From assembly GCF_030646615.1 (NCBI RefSeq), contig NZ_JAUSLG010000066.1:1-64000 (forward strand): a stretch of DNA of 64,000 nucleotides, in the 5' to 3' direction. Of this stretch, positions 16,279 through 24,363 are shown one piece after another. The translations under genes were made by a program, and so were the position numbers. Every line of letters begins with the position of its first letter. Positions within the stretch are counted from its first letter, which is position 1. Below the pieces are notes generated by a model that saw only the letters and a list, made by a program, of their open reading frames with translations, searched no databases and was not told the origin of the DNA. The DNA comes from Phenylobacterium sp. (lineage in GTDB: Bacteria; Pseudomonadota; Alphaproteobacteria; Caulobacterales; Caulobacteraceae).

Positions 16279-17655
16279 TCAGCACTCCACCACGTTGACG
16301 GCCAGGCCGCCGAGCGAGGTCTCCTTGTAGATTTCGTTCATGTCCTCGCCCGTGCGCTTCATGGTGGCGATGACCTTGTCGAGGCTGACCGTGTGCTGGC
16401 CATCCCCCAGCAGGGCCAGGCGCGAGGCGTCGATGGCCTTCACCGCCCCCATGGCGTTGCGCTCGATGCAGGGCACCTGCACCAGACCACCGATAGGGTC
16501 GCAGGTGAGTCCCAGATTGTGCTCCATGGCGATCTCCGCCGCATTCTCGATCTGGGCGTTGTTACCGCCCAGGGCCGCGGTCAGGCCCGCCGCGGCCATG
16601 GAGCAGGCCACGCCCACCTCCCCCTGACAGCCCACCTCGGCGCCGGAGATCGAGGCGTTGCGCTTGTAGAGCGCCCCGATGGCCGCCGCCGTCAGCAGGA
16701 AGGTCCGGCGTCCCTCGGCCCCGCCCCGGTGGAAGCGGTCATAGAAGCGCAGCACGGCCGGCAACAGACCCGCCGCGCCATTGGTCGGCGCGGTCACCAC
16801 CTTGCCGCCTGAGGCGTTCTCCTCGTTCACCGACAGGGCCCAGAGGTTGACCCAGTCCAGGGCGGCCAGGGGATCGCTGATATTGCGCTCCATCCGCCGC
16901 GTCAGCTCGTTGAAATGCTGTTGCGCGCGCCGGCGCACCTTCAGGCCGCCGGGCAGGCAGCCGTCCTGGCGCAGCCCCCGCTCGATACAGGCCTCCATGG
17001 CCTCGAAGATGGCGTCGAGGCCGGCGTTCACCGCCTCGGGGGCGCGCCGGGCGATCTCGTTGCGCCACATCAGTTCGGCGATGGTGACGCCGGCCTGCTC
17101 GGCCATGGTCAGCATCTCGTCGGCGCTGGTGAAGTCGTAGGGCACGACCGGGCCGTCGTCGGCCGGCGGCTGGCCGAACTCCGCCTCGTCCACCACGAAG
17201 CCGCCGCCGATCGAGAAATAGATCCGTTCAGCCAGGACCTCGCCTTCAGCGCCCAGGGCGCGGAAGCGGAGGGCGTTGGGATGCTGCGGCAGGCGGGTTC
17301 GCCCCTCCCACAGGATGTCGCGGGCGGGGTCGAATTCGATCTCCGACCCCTCGCCGCCCAGGGCCAAGCGCCCCCCGGAGGCGATCTGGCCCAGGACCGC
17401 CTCGGCGGCGTCGGGATCGAGGGTGGCGGGCTCGAACCCGGCCAGGCCGAGGATCACCGCCCGGTCGGTGGCGTGCCCGCGGCCGGTCATGGCCAGGGAG
17501 GCGTAGAGGGTCGTCTCCACCCGCGCCACGGCGGCGAGCCCCGGGGCCTGCGCCAGGCTGCGCAGGAACCGCGCCCCGGCCGTCATCGGCCCCATGGTGT
17601 GGGAACTGGAAGGCCCGACCCCCAGCTTGAAAAGGTCGAAGACGCCGGCGGGCAT
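16279..17655 (-). CDS. sdaA: L-serine ammonia-lyase (iron-sulfur type)
   Basis: 458 residues from ATG 17655, the normal length for the single-chain enzyme. The N-terminal beta domain begins MPAGVFDLFKLGVGPSSSHT; the catalytic alpha domain carries VTAPTNGAAGLLPAVL and the cysteines of the [4Fe-4S] cluster region (GCQGEVGVACS, LTCDPIGGLVQVPCIERN). It deaminates L-serine to pyruvate and ammonia in the cytosol. The 183-base region between it and the divergent serine hydrolase should hold both promoters; I see no clear operator. Confidence 0.95.
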   Translation of the reverse strand: MPAGVFDLFKLGVGPSSSHTMGPMTAGARFLRSLAQAPGLAAVARVETTLYASLAMTGRGHATDRAVILGLAGFEPATLDPDAAEAVLGQIASGGRLALGGEGSEIEFDPARDILWEGRTRLPQHPNALRFRALGAEGEVLAERIYFSIGGGFVVDEAEFGQPPADDGPVVPYDFTSADEMLTMAEQAGVTIAELMWRNEIARRAPEAVNAGLDAIFEAMEACIERGLRQDGCLPGGLKVRRRAQQHFNELTRRMERNISDPLAALDWVNLWALSVNEENASGGKVVTAPTNGAAGLLPAVLRFYDRFHRGGAEGRRTFLLTAAAIGALYKRNASISGAEVGCQGEVGVACSMAAAGLTAALGGNNAQIENAAEIAMEHNLGLTCDPIGGLVQVPCIERNAMGAVKAIDASRLALLGDGQHTVSLDKVIATMKRTGEDMNEIYKETSLGGLAVNVVEC

Positions 17656-17838
17656 GAAAGACTCTCGGGCTTGAACACGAAGGAAGCGCGAACATAGCCA
17701 CAGCCTGCGCCGTGGCCAGCCTAGCATCCCACTATAGAGGATAGGACCGCCCTCTGGCCGCTTCTGAACGCAATGCGATCACCGGCCTGACCTTGGGTGA
17801 GCTTTGACAAGGGCGGACGGCCCGCCCAACCTTGGCCC

Positions 17839-18888
17839 ATGACCGAGATCGCGCCCCTGCCCGCCCTGCCCTCGCAACCTGCCGCCACGCCCTGGCCAAC
17901 CCGGCAGTGGCCGGAGGGGGACCTGCCCAGTCCGGTGGACCGGCCCGCCCTGGAGGCGCTCGTGGCCACCGCCTTCGCCGCCCCGGACACCGAGCTGCTG
18001 GGGGAGACCCACGCCCTGCTGGTGGTTCAGGGCGGGGCGATCGTTCTGGAGCGCTATGGCGAGGGCTTCGGCCCGGACGCCACCTACCCCTCCTGGTCCA
18101 AGGCCAAGAGCATCACCCACGCCCTGGTGGGCCTGCTGGTCGCCGAGGGGAGGCTCGACATCCACGCCCCGGCCGACGTGCCGGAATGGCGCGAGAGCGC
18201 GGGCGATCCCCGGGCCGCGATCACCCTGGACCAGCTCCTGCGCATGTCGAGCGGCCTGTCCTTCGTGGAGGACTATGTGCCCGGCCACGTCTCCGATGTG
18301 ATCGAGATGCTGTTCGGTTCGGGCAAGGCCGATGTCGCCCACTATGCGGCCAGCAGGCCGCTCGCCCATCCGCCGGGGACCGCCTGGTCCTATGCCAGCG
18401 GCACGACCAACATCGTCGCCCGCTGCGCCGCCCGGGCGCTGGGCGTCGATGGGGAAGGGTTTGAGGCCTTCATGCGGGAGCGTCTATTTGAGCCGCTGGG
18501 CATGACGAGCCCGGTCCCCAAGTTCGATCCCGCCGGGACCTTTATCGGCTCGTCCTTCTGCTTTGCGACGGCGAGGGATTTTGCGCGCTTTGGCCTGCTC
18601 TATCTGCGCGGCGGCCGCTGGGAGGACCGCCAGCTGCTGCCGGCCGACTGGATCGCCTATGCCCGCACGCCGACGCCCCAGCCCGTGGTGCGCGAAGGCG
18701 ACTACGGCGCCCACTGGTGGCTGAACATCGCCGGCCCCGGCTCGTTCAGCGCCAACGGCTATGAGGGCCAGTACACCGTCCTGGTCCCCGATCTCGACCT
18801 GATCCTGGTCCGCCACGGCAAGACGCCACTGGAGAAGAAGGACCACGTCAAGACCTGGATCGCCCAGGTGGTGGACGCCTTCCGCTGA
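17839..18888 (+). CDS. Beta-lactamase-family serine hydrolase
   Basis: 349 residues from ATG 17839 (an upstream in-frame ATG at 17797 is possible but less likely). Class C / penicillin-binding-type fold: catalytic SxxK motif SKAK near residue 87 (WSKAKSITHALVG), the tyrosine motif in WSYASGTTNIVAR and a C-terminal HGKTP in place of KTG. No export signal is evident. Members include esterases, 6-aminohexanoate-dimer hydrolase-like enzymes and D-amino-acid peptidases, so a resistance role should not be assumed. It converges on the MFS gene with a 3-nt gap. Confidence 0.82.
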   Translation: MTEIAPLPALPSQPAATPWPTRQWPEGDLPSPVDRPALEALVATAFAAPDTELLGETHALLVVQGGAIVLERYGEGFGPDATYPSWSKAKSITHALVGLLVAEGRLDIHAPADVPEWRESAGDPRAAITLDQLLRMSSGLSFVEDYVPGHVSDVIEMLFGSGKADVAHYAASRPLAHPPGTAWSYASGTTNIVARCAARALGVDGEGFEAFMRERLFEPLGMTSPVPKFDPAGTFIGSSFCFATARDFARFGLLYLRGGRWEDRQLLPADWIAYARTPTPQPVVREGDYGAHWWLNIAGPGSFSANGYEGQYTVLVPDLDLILVRHGKTPLEKKDHVKTWIAQVVDAFR

Positions 18889-18891
18889 CCT

Positions 18892-20172
18892 TTAGTCCTC
18901 CACGGTCCGGCGCAGGGGGGCGAGCGCCACCAGGCTGACCAGGGCCGCAGCGCCCAGATAGAAGCCCACCGGGACCAGGCCGCCGCGGTCGGCCAGCAAC
19001 TGGGCCACCAGGGGAGCCAGGCCGCCGCCCAGGATGCCGCCTACATTGAAGGCCACTGAGGCGCCGGTATAGCGGACCCGCGCGGGGAACAGGCCGGGCA
19101 GGAAGGCGCCCAGCGGGCCGTAGACGAAGCCCATGCAGAACAGGCTGAGCGACAGGAAGCCGAACACCAGCAGCAGCGAGCCCGAGCCCAGCATCGGCGC
19201 CAGCAGGAGACCGGCGACGATCACCATGCCGCAGCCCCACATCAGCACGGCCCGGGGTGTGGTGGCGTCCGACCAGTAGCCGGCGATGACGATGCCGACC
19301 GCCATGAACAGGATGGCGCCCAGCTGGATGGCCAGGAAGGATTCCCGGGCATAGCCGAGCGCGGTGACGCCATAGCCGAGCGCAAACGAGGTCGAGAGGT
19401 AGTAGGTGGCGAAGCAGGCCACCACGGCGAAGGTGCCGCCGAGCGTCTCCAGGGGATGGCGGGCCAGGAGCTCGAACAGCGGCGTCTTGGGCGGCGGGGC
19501 CTCCTCCAGCGCCTTGGCGAAGGCCGGGGTCTCGGTGAGCTTCAGGCGCACCCACAGGCCCACCCCCACCAGCACGGCGCTGAGCAGGAAGGGGATGCGC
19601 CAGCCCCAGGCGATGAACTGTTCCGGCGTCAGGAAGAGACCAAGGATCAGGAACAGGCCGTTGGCGGCGATGAAACCCACCGGCGCCCCTAGCTGCGGGA
19701 ACATGCCAAAGCGGGCCTTCCAGCCGGGCGGCGCATTCTCCACCGCCAGCAGGGCCGCCCCGCCCCATTCGCCGCCCAGGCCCAGCCCCTGGCCAAATCG
19801 CAGCAGGCAGAGCAGGGCCGGGGCGATCCAGCCGGCGGTCGCATAGGTGGGCAGGAAGGCGATGGCGAAGGTCGAGGCCCCCATGAGCATCAGGGAGGCC
19901 ACCAGGGTCGACTTGCGTCCGATCCGGTCGCCGTAATGGCCAAATAGCGCCGCGCCCAGGGGCCGGGCGAAGAAGGCGATGGCGAAGGTGGCGTAGGACG
20001 ACAGCAGCTGGGCCGAGGGCGAGGCCGAGGGAAAGAACAGCGGCCCGAACACCAGGGCCGCGGCCGTGGCGTAGATGTAGAAATCATAGAATTCCACCGC
20101 CGTGCCCACCAGGCTTGCGCCCAGCACGCGGCGGGTGGACGGCGCCTTCAGCACCTCGATCCCTTGCGACAT
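18892..20172 (-). CDS. MFS transporter, metabolite:H+ symporter (MHS) type
   Basis: 426 residues from ATG 20172, which follows GAGGGGGAGGGGAC. Twelve membrane segments are expected. The opening LGASLVGTAVEFYDFYIYA and the loop GHYGDRIGRKSTL are typical of the MHS group (ShiA, ProP, KgtP), with RFGQGLGLGGEWGGA in helix 4. Such carriers take up organic acids, betaines or shikimate using the proton gradient. The substrate cannot be read from sequence. It is divergent from the sphingosine-phosphate-lyase-like gene, a possible but unproven functional link. Confidence 0.88.
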   Translation of the reverse strand: MSQGIEVLKAPSTRRVLGASLVGTAVEFYDFYIYATAAALVFGPLFFPSASPSAQLLSSYATFAIAFFARPLGAALFGHYGDRIGRKSTLVASLMLMGASTFAIAFLPTYATAGWIAPALLCLLRFGQGLGLGGEWGGAALLAVENAPPGWKARFGMFPQLGAPVGFIAANGLFLILGLFLTPEQFIAWGWRIPFLLSAVLVGVGLWVRLKLTETPAFAKALEEAPPPKTPLFELLARHPLETLGGTFAVVACFATYYLSTSFALGYGVTALGYARESFLAIQLGAILFMAVGIVIAGYWSDATTPRAVLMWGCGMVIVAGLLLAPMLGSGSLLLVFGFLSLSLFCMGFVYGPLGAFLPGLFPARVRYTGASVAFNVGGILGGGLAPLVAQLLADRGGLVPVGFYLGAAALVSLVALAPLRRTVED

Positions 20173-20325
20173 CTGTTGTCCCCTCCCCCTCAAGGTCGAA
20201 CGGCTTGGCCCCGGCGAAGATCGCCGTCAAGTCTTCGGCTTTTCCAGGCCAGCCCGGTTGTGTCACCTTGGCCGGCCACAAGGATCAGAGCCGCTCGGCG
20301 GCCGACGCCGCCCGGGGAGGGCGAA

Positions 20326-21564
20326 ATGGCCAGGATCGAACTGCCGGAACACGGGACGCCCTGGAGCCAGGTGGCCGCCCGCATGGACGCGCTGGGCGCC
20401 GGCGACGTCAAATGGCGCGACGGCAAGGCCGCCGTCTATGTCTTCAACGCCGGCCCTGAGATCGAGCAGGTGCAGAAGGAAGCCTATGCCAAATTCGCCT
20501 CGGAAAACGGGCTGGGGCCGGCGGCCTTTCCGAGCCTGAAGCAGATGGAGGCCGAGGTGGTCAGCTTTGGCCTCGGCCTGCTGCACGGCGAGGGGCCTTG
20601 CGTCGGCAATATGACCAGCGGCGGCACGGACTCGATCCTGATGGCGGTCAAGGCCGCCCGGGACCACGCCCGCAAGGTCCGCGGCCTGACGGGCCAGCTG
20701 AACCTCGTCCTGCCCCGCTCGGCGCACCCGGCCTTCGACAAGGCCTGTGCGGTGATGGAGATCGAGGTGCGGCGCACGCCGCTGAAGGACCTCCTCGCCG
20801 ATCCTGAGGCCATGGAGGCGGCCATCGACGGCCAGACCTTCATGATCGTCGGCTCGGCGCCCTGCTTCCCCTATGGCCTGATCGACCCCATCGCGGCCCT
20901 GGCTGAGCTCGCCCTTCGGCGTAGCCTCTGGCTGCATGTGGACGCCTGCGTCGGCGGCTATATCGCCCCCTTCGTGCGGATGAACGGGGCGTCCATCCCG
21001 CCCTTTGATTTCGAGGTCGAGGGGGTCTCGTCCATCTCGGCGGACCTGCACAAGTACGGCTACTGCGCCAAGGGGGCCTCCACCGTCTTCTTCCGCAGCG
21101 AAGACTTGCGGGCTCACATGATCTTCGAGGTCGGCGACTGGCCGGCGGGCAAGATGGTCACCCCGACCCTGGCCGGCACCCGGCCCGGGGGCGCCATCGC
21201 CGCAGCCTGGGCGGTGATGAATGTCCTGGGCGTCGAAGGCTACCGGGCCAAGCACGCCGAGGTCACCGAGGCCCGCCAGGCCATCGCCACGGGCGTGCAG
21301 GCCCAGGGCTGGCGCCTGCTGGGTGGCCCGATGCTCGGCATCCTCGCCTTCACCCGGGATGACGTGAACCCCTTCGCTGTGCTGAAGAAGCTCTATGAGC
21401 GCGGCTGGGTGACCAGCGCGGTGACCGAGCCGGCCGGCCTGCACCTGATGCTGTCGCCGGTTCACAAGGCCGTCGCGGGTCACTATCTGGCCGACCTGGA
21501 CTGGGCCACGAACGCCGCCCGAGGGGACGGCGGCAAACCGGCGGAGGCGCGTTATGGCGGCTGA
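20326..21564 (+). CDS. PLP-dependent lyase, sphingosine-1-phosphate-lyase-like
   Basis: 412 residues from ATG 20326 (GGGGAGG at 20314-20320). Group II PLP-decarboxylase fold: GNMTSGGTDSILMAVKAAR, the cofactor aspartate in LWLHVDACVGGY (Asp206) and the Schiff-base lysine in SADLHKYGYCAKGAS (Lys243). The last motif and the overall pattern fit sphingosine-1-phosphate lyases better than glutamate or aromatic decarboxylases. If so it splits a phosphorylated long-chain base to a fatty aldehyde and phosphoethanolamine. Caulobacter relatives make sphingolipids, so a native substrate is plausible. No N-terminal membrane anchor. Overlaps the next gene by 11 nt. Confidence 0.82.
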   Translation: MARIELPEHGTPWSQVAARMDALGAGDVKWRDGKAAVYVFNAGPEIEQVQKEAYAKFASENGLGPAAFPSLKQMEAEVVSFGLGLLHGEGPCVGNMTSGGTDSILMAVKAARDHARKVRGLTGQLNLVLPRSAHPAFDKACAVMEIEVRRTPLKDLLADPEAMEAAIDGQTFMIVGSAPCFPYGLIDPIAALAELALRRSLWLHVDACVGGYIAPFVRMNGASIPPFDFEVEGVSSISADLHKYGYCAKGASTVFFRSEDLRAHMIFEVGDWPAGKMVTPTLAGTRPGGAIAAAWAVMNVLGVEGYRAKHAEVTEARQAIATGVQAQGWRLLGGPMLGILAFTRDDVNPFAVLKKLYERGWVTSAVTEPAGLHLMLSPVHKAVAGHYLADLDWATNAARGDGGKPAEARYGG

Positions 21565-22411
21565 ACGGAAAATCCCCTGGGGCGCCATCGCCGCGGTCGG
21601 CCTGCCCACCGCCCTGCTCGGCGGCTTCCTGCTCGCCCGCGGGCAGCTGAACGACGAGTCCGTGCCCAGGACCCATATCCTGCCGGGCGTCGGCGCAGAG
21701 GTCACGGTCCTGGGCATCTGGGCCCATCCGGACGATGAGATCACCTGCGCCGGCACGCTCGCCCGCATGGCCAAGGCCGGCGCGCGGGTCATCCTGCTCT
21801 ATCTCACCCACGGAGAGGCGGCGCAGGGCGCCGGCTACGGGCCCGACGAACTGGCCCGGGTCCGCCGGGCCGAGGCCAAGGCCGCCGGCCGGCTGCTGGG
21901 CGCCGAGGCCGTGGAGGTGCTGGACTTTCCCGACGGGGGCCTCATCCGGCTCGATCCCGCCAAGCCCAAGGCCGCCATCGCCGAGGCTATCGGCCGCTAT
22001 CGGCCCCAGGTGCTGATCAGCTTCGACGAGAAGGTCGGCTTCTATGGCCATCCCGATCATGTCCGCACCGGCGTCTGGGTGCGGGAGGTGTTCGAGGCCG
22101 CGCCCAAGGACGGCCCCTGGCCGCGCCTGCTCTATCAGGTGACCCTGCCCGGCGCCCTGGTGCGCCTGGCCCGCCGGCTGGTGGCCGCCTTCCGCGAGCA
22201 CTATCCCCGCGATCCGGGCAAGGGCCTGCCGCCGCCGGAGCTGGCGGTGAGCATCGCCACCGTGGCCCAGACCAAGCGCGACCTGCTGGACGTCCACGCC
22301 TCCCAGGCGAAGATCATCGCCGACGTCCAGCCCTATTACGACCGCGTGCCGGCCTGGCTCTATTACCGCCTGTTCGACCGGGAGTATTTCGCCGCGATCC
22401 GCCGGCGCTGA
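21554..22411 (+). CDS. PIG-L / LmbE-family zinc deacetylase, membrane-anchored
   Basis: 285 residues. One N-terminal hydrophobic segment (about 8-28) then the PIG-L domain with zinc motif WAHPDDEITCAGT and the later GHPDHVRTG. Family members remove N-acetyl groups from GlcNAc-containing lipids or small molecules. It starts inside the 3' end of the PLP-lyase gene (11-nt overlap), so the two are translationally coupled and likely act in one pathway, perhaps lipid breakdown or remodelling. The anchor suggests a membrane-associated substrate; this is inference. Confidence 0.87.
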   Translation: MAAERKIPWGAIAAVGLPTALLGGFLLARGQLNDESVPRTHILPGVGAEVTVLGIWAHPDDEITCAGTLARMAKAGARVILLYLTHGEAAQGAGYGPDELARVRRAEAKAAGRLLGAEAVEVLDFPDGGLIRLDPAKPKAAIAEAIGRYRPQVLISFDEKVGFYGHPDHVRTGVWVREVFEAAPKDGPWPRLLYQVTLPGALVRLARRLVAAFREHYPRDPGKGLPPPELAVSIATVAQTKRDLLDVHASQAKIIADVQPYYDRVPAWLYYRLFDREYFAAIRRR

Positions 22412-22420
22412 ACGCCGACC

Positions 22421-23161
22421 CTAGGCCCAGAGCGGCGAGGCGGCCTTCATGAAGCGCAGGCAGAAGGTCACTCGCGCCTGGTCGCGGCCGGTCTGCGGAT
22501 CGGCGATCAGGACATCGAACCAGGCGGCCTCAGCCTCGGGGCTTTCGGTGATGGCGTGCAGCCGGGTGCGGGCGAGATAGGCGACGCCTTCGCGCAGGGG
22601 GCCCTCCAGGAACTGGATCTCCACCCCGCCCAGCTGACCTTGCTGCGCCAGATCGGCCCCCACCGCCGGCGCCCAGGCGCCCCCGGCCAGCTCGACCACC
22701 TCCGAGGGCGACAAGGCCCCGCCGGACGCAGAGTCCGGCCTCATCAAGGGGAGATTCTGGGCCTCGGCTCCCACGCTCAGGGCCGCCAGGATGCGGATCG
22801 CGCTGCGCGGAGCCGCCTCCTGGGTCAGCAGGCGGCGGGACAGTTCCGAGCCGGCGTCGGCGTGGTCGGCGCCGGTGCCGTGGCAGATCATGACCATGGC
22901 CGCGTTGCGCATCTCAAGCCTGGCCCGCTCCCGCCCTGGGGTGGCCTCGACGCGCAGCATCTCGCCGGCCGGGGCCGCGCCCTTGAACAGGACCGAGAGA
23001 TTGCCGCCGGCGCACCAGCCCTCCCCATAGAGGTCGACCAGCAGGGGAACAAAGGAGTCCAGATAGGCCGCCCCGCTCAGGGGACCGGCGCCGTTGCGCG
23101 ACGGGACAGGGGGGCCGACCAGAGTCGTCCCCTCCCCCGCCGCCTCGTGTGCGAGGCGCAT
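22421..23161 (-). CDS. Hotdog-fold-like protein of unknown function
   Basis: 246 residues from ATG 23161, which has AAGGAA 8 nt upstream; the next ATG upstream (23188) would place that site inside the gene. The N-terminal half, with PLSGAAYLDSFVPLLVDLY and GGNLSVLFKGAAPAGEMLRV, resembles MaoC or thioesterase-like hotdog domains, and the C-terminal part (PLREGVAYLARTRLHAITES) could be a second one. A CoA-thioester enzyme is therefore possible, but I cannot identify catalytic residues. Convergent with the PIG-L gene. Confidence 0.55.
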   Translation of the reverse strand: MRLAHEAAGEGTTLVGPPVPSRNGAGPLSGAAYLDSFVPLLVDLYGEGWCAGGNLSVLFKGAAPAGEMLRVEATPGRERARLEMRNAAMVMICHGTGADHADAGSELSRRLLTQEAAPRSAIRILAALSVGAEAQNLPLMRPDSASGGALSPSEVVELAGGAWAPAVGADLAQQGQLGGVEIQFLEGPLREGVAYLARTRLHAITESPEAEAAWFDVLIADPQTGRDQARVTFCLRFMKAASPLWA

Positions 23162-23390
23162 CTTCGTTTCCTTCCCGCGCCCGATCATGTCGCCGGGCCT
23201 TTTTGTGTTTCTGCAGGATCACCGGCGCCGCCGCCGATGTCCTGGCCGGCCCGCGCCCCTCTGGCCGCGACGGCCGACAGGGCATCCTGGCACGGGGATC
23301 AGGGAGCGTCACGACGCCAATTGTCGCCATCGGGACACAGGACCGTCACCGCGCGGCGGGGCCTGGAGGGCGGCGGAGGCCGGAGAAAGA

Positions 23391-23420
23391 AGGGGAACAC
23401 GAAGGGCACGAAGGGGCGCG
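23391..23420 (+). repeat. CACGAAGGG repeat, left copy
   Basis: AGGGGAACACGAAGGGCACG followed by AAGGGGCGCG. An inverted relative lies at 24311-24344. The two face each other across the toxin-antitoxin remnant and the 94-residue gene. Confidence 0.55.
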
Positions 23421-23447
23421 ATGGGCAGGAAGAAGAGGGCGGACGCA

Positions 23448-23656
23448 TCAAGCCTCTATGTTCTGCCAGTCCTCGCTTCCGTGCCGGATGCGCTGGACGA
23501 AGATGTCTGCGCCTTGGGGGCGATAGAAGATCAGGTGGGACTTGTACGGATGCCCGCGGGTGGCCGGACCAAGTTCCGGTCGAGGACCTTGAGAACCTCT
23601 ATCTCCATGGTGCGGTGGCGTTCGGCGGCCGCCTTGCGGCTAAACCTATAGGCCAC
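23448..23656 (-). pseudogene. parE: Degenerate ParE-type toxin
   Basis: A GTG at 23656 overlapping the antitoxin stop opens VAYRFSRKAAAERH, the normal start of ParE. The end of a ParE (RPELGPATRGHPYKSHLIFY, then IFVQRIRHGSEDW) is present but in another frame, stopping at 23448. The two halves are only about 20 codons apart where an intact toxin has about 55-60, so an internal deletion plus frameshift has removed the central helices. The original frame reaches a stop at 23531. No functional gyrase-poisoning toxin can be made. Confidence 0.72.
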
Positions 23657-23894
23657 GCTCGCCTGCGCGCGCACGCGCCTGGGCGATGATATCGGCGGCG
23701 GACAGGTCGCTGGCGCCGCTCTCTTCACCCTCTTGGATGAGACGCTGGAGCGCCGTGAGCTTATCGACCCGCTCCTGATCTCGGCGGATCAGATCGCGCA
23801 CATAGTCGCTGGCGTTGCTGTAGCGACCTGTTCCGGCCCGCTCCTCCACCCAGTCCTTCATCGCATCGGGCAGCGAGACATTCATCGTCGCCAT
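23646..23894 (-). CDS. parD: ParD-family antitoxin
   Basis: 82 residues, full length: an N-terminal ribbon-helix-helix region (MNVSLPDAMKDWVEER then YSNASDYVRDLIRRDQER) and a C-terminal acidic toxin-binding tail. It represses its own promoter and neutralises ParE-type toxins. GGAGGTGATC lies directly before the ATG, a nearly perfect ribosome site, and a 17-bp palindrome sits 31 bases upstream. Its cognate toxin, overlapping downstream, is broken, so it is an orphan antitoxin unless another ParE exists elsewhere. Confidence 0.87.
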   Translation of the reverse strand: MATMNVSLPDAMKDWVEERAGTGRYSNASDYVRDLIRRDQERVDKLTALQRLIQEGEESGASDLSAADIIAQARARAGERGL

Positions 23895-23924
23895 GGATCA
23901 CCTCCACGAGAGAGCTTCAATAAA

Positions 23925-23941
23925 TTGGCAAACTTTGTCAA
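23925..23941. promoter_or_regulatory. Palindromic operator upstream of parD
   Basis: TTGGCAAACTTTGTCAA is an 8+1+8 palindrome with one mismatched pair. Read on the minus strand it contains TTGACA, a good -35 hexamer, so binding of ParD would block the promoter. Assignment rests on position and symmetry. Confidence 0.5.
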
Positions 23942-24008
23942 TTCCGGCGTGTGGAAGCGGGTCTTTGTCGCGTGTGGCTAAGGGTTTAGTCTTCCCGTAG
24001 CGAAGTGG

Positions 24009-24293
24009 ATGGATGCGATGAGCGACGCGGTCGGCCCTGGCGATCTGGTTCTGTGCGTCAATGCGGCCCCCAATCACGTCAACGGACGCCCGGTGCCCCT
24101 GCAGGCCGGGGAAACCTACCGCGTCTGGGCGGTGATGGACTTCCCCTGCCCCTGCGGCCGCTCCGACGCCCTGGTCGATGTCGGCATCGACTTCGCCTGG
24201 TGCCAGTCCCGGTTCCGCCTGCTCCCCAAACCCAAGGCCCAGGCCAGGCCCCAGAAGGTGTCGGCGCCGCGGGAGAAGGAAACGGTGCGGTGA
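24009..24293 (+). CDS. Small protein of unknown function with paired cysteines
   Basis: 94 residues (the start could equally be the ATG at 24018; neither has a strong ribosome site). Motifs: GDLVLCVNAAPNHVNGRP, GETYRVWAV, FPCPCGRSDALVDVG and FAWCQSRFRLLP. The CxC plus other cysteines might bind zinc. Small proteins with a GDxVxCV...GxxYxV pattern are common in alphaproteobacteria and their phages, without known function as far as I can recall. It lies inside the inverted-repeat-bracketed segment with the parD/parE remnant. Confidence 0.6.
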   Translation: MDAMSDAVGPGDLVLCVNAAPNHVNGRPVPLQAGETYRVWAVMDFPCPCGRSDALVDVGIDFAWCQSRFRLLPKPKAQARPQKVSAPREKETVR

Positions 24294-24310
24294 GGAGACG
24301 TCGTCGGCTC

Positions 24311-24344
24311 GCCTTCGTGCCCTTTGCGCCCCTTCGTGTCCCCT
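24311..24344 (-). repeat. CACGAAGGG repeat, right copy (inverted)
   Basis: Its reverse complement starts AGGGGACACGAAGGGGCGC and ends GGGCACGAAGGC, closely related to 23391-23420. The pair encloses about 0.9 kb. Confidence 0.55.
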
Positions 24345-24363
24345 CTTGAGGCCCCCCCGCCCC

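Noticed and set aside
17839-18888. A beta-lactamase resistance gene
   Set aside because: It has the SxxK fold motif but no export signal and HGKTP in place of KTG. Many esterases and amidases share this pattern.
23531-23728. A 65-codon minus-strand frame as a separate small gene
   Set aside because: Its first 24 codons are out of frame antitoxin sequence and the rest is the first half of the broken ParE, so it is not a gene of its own.
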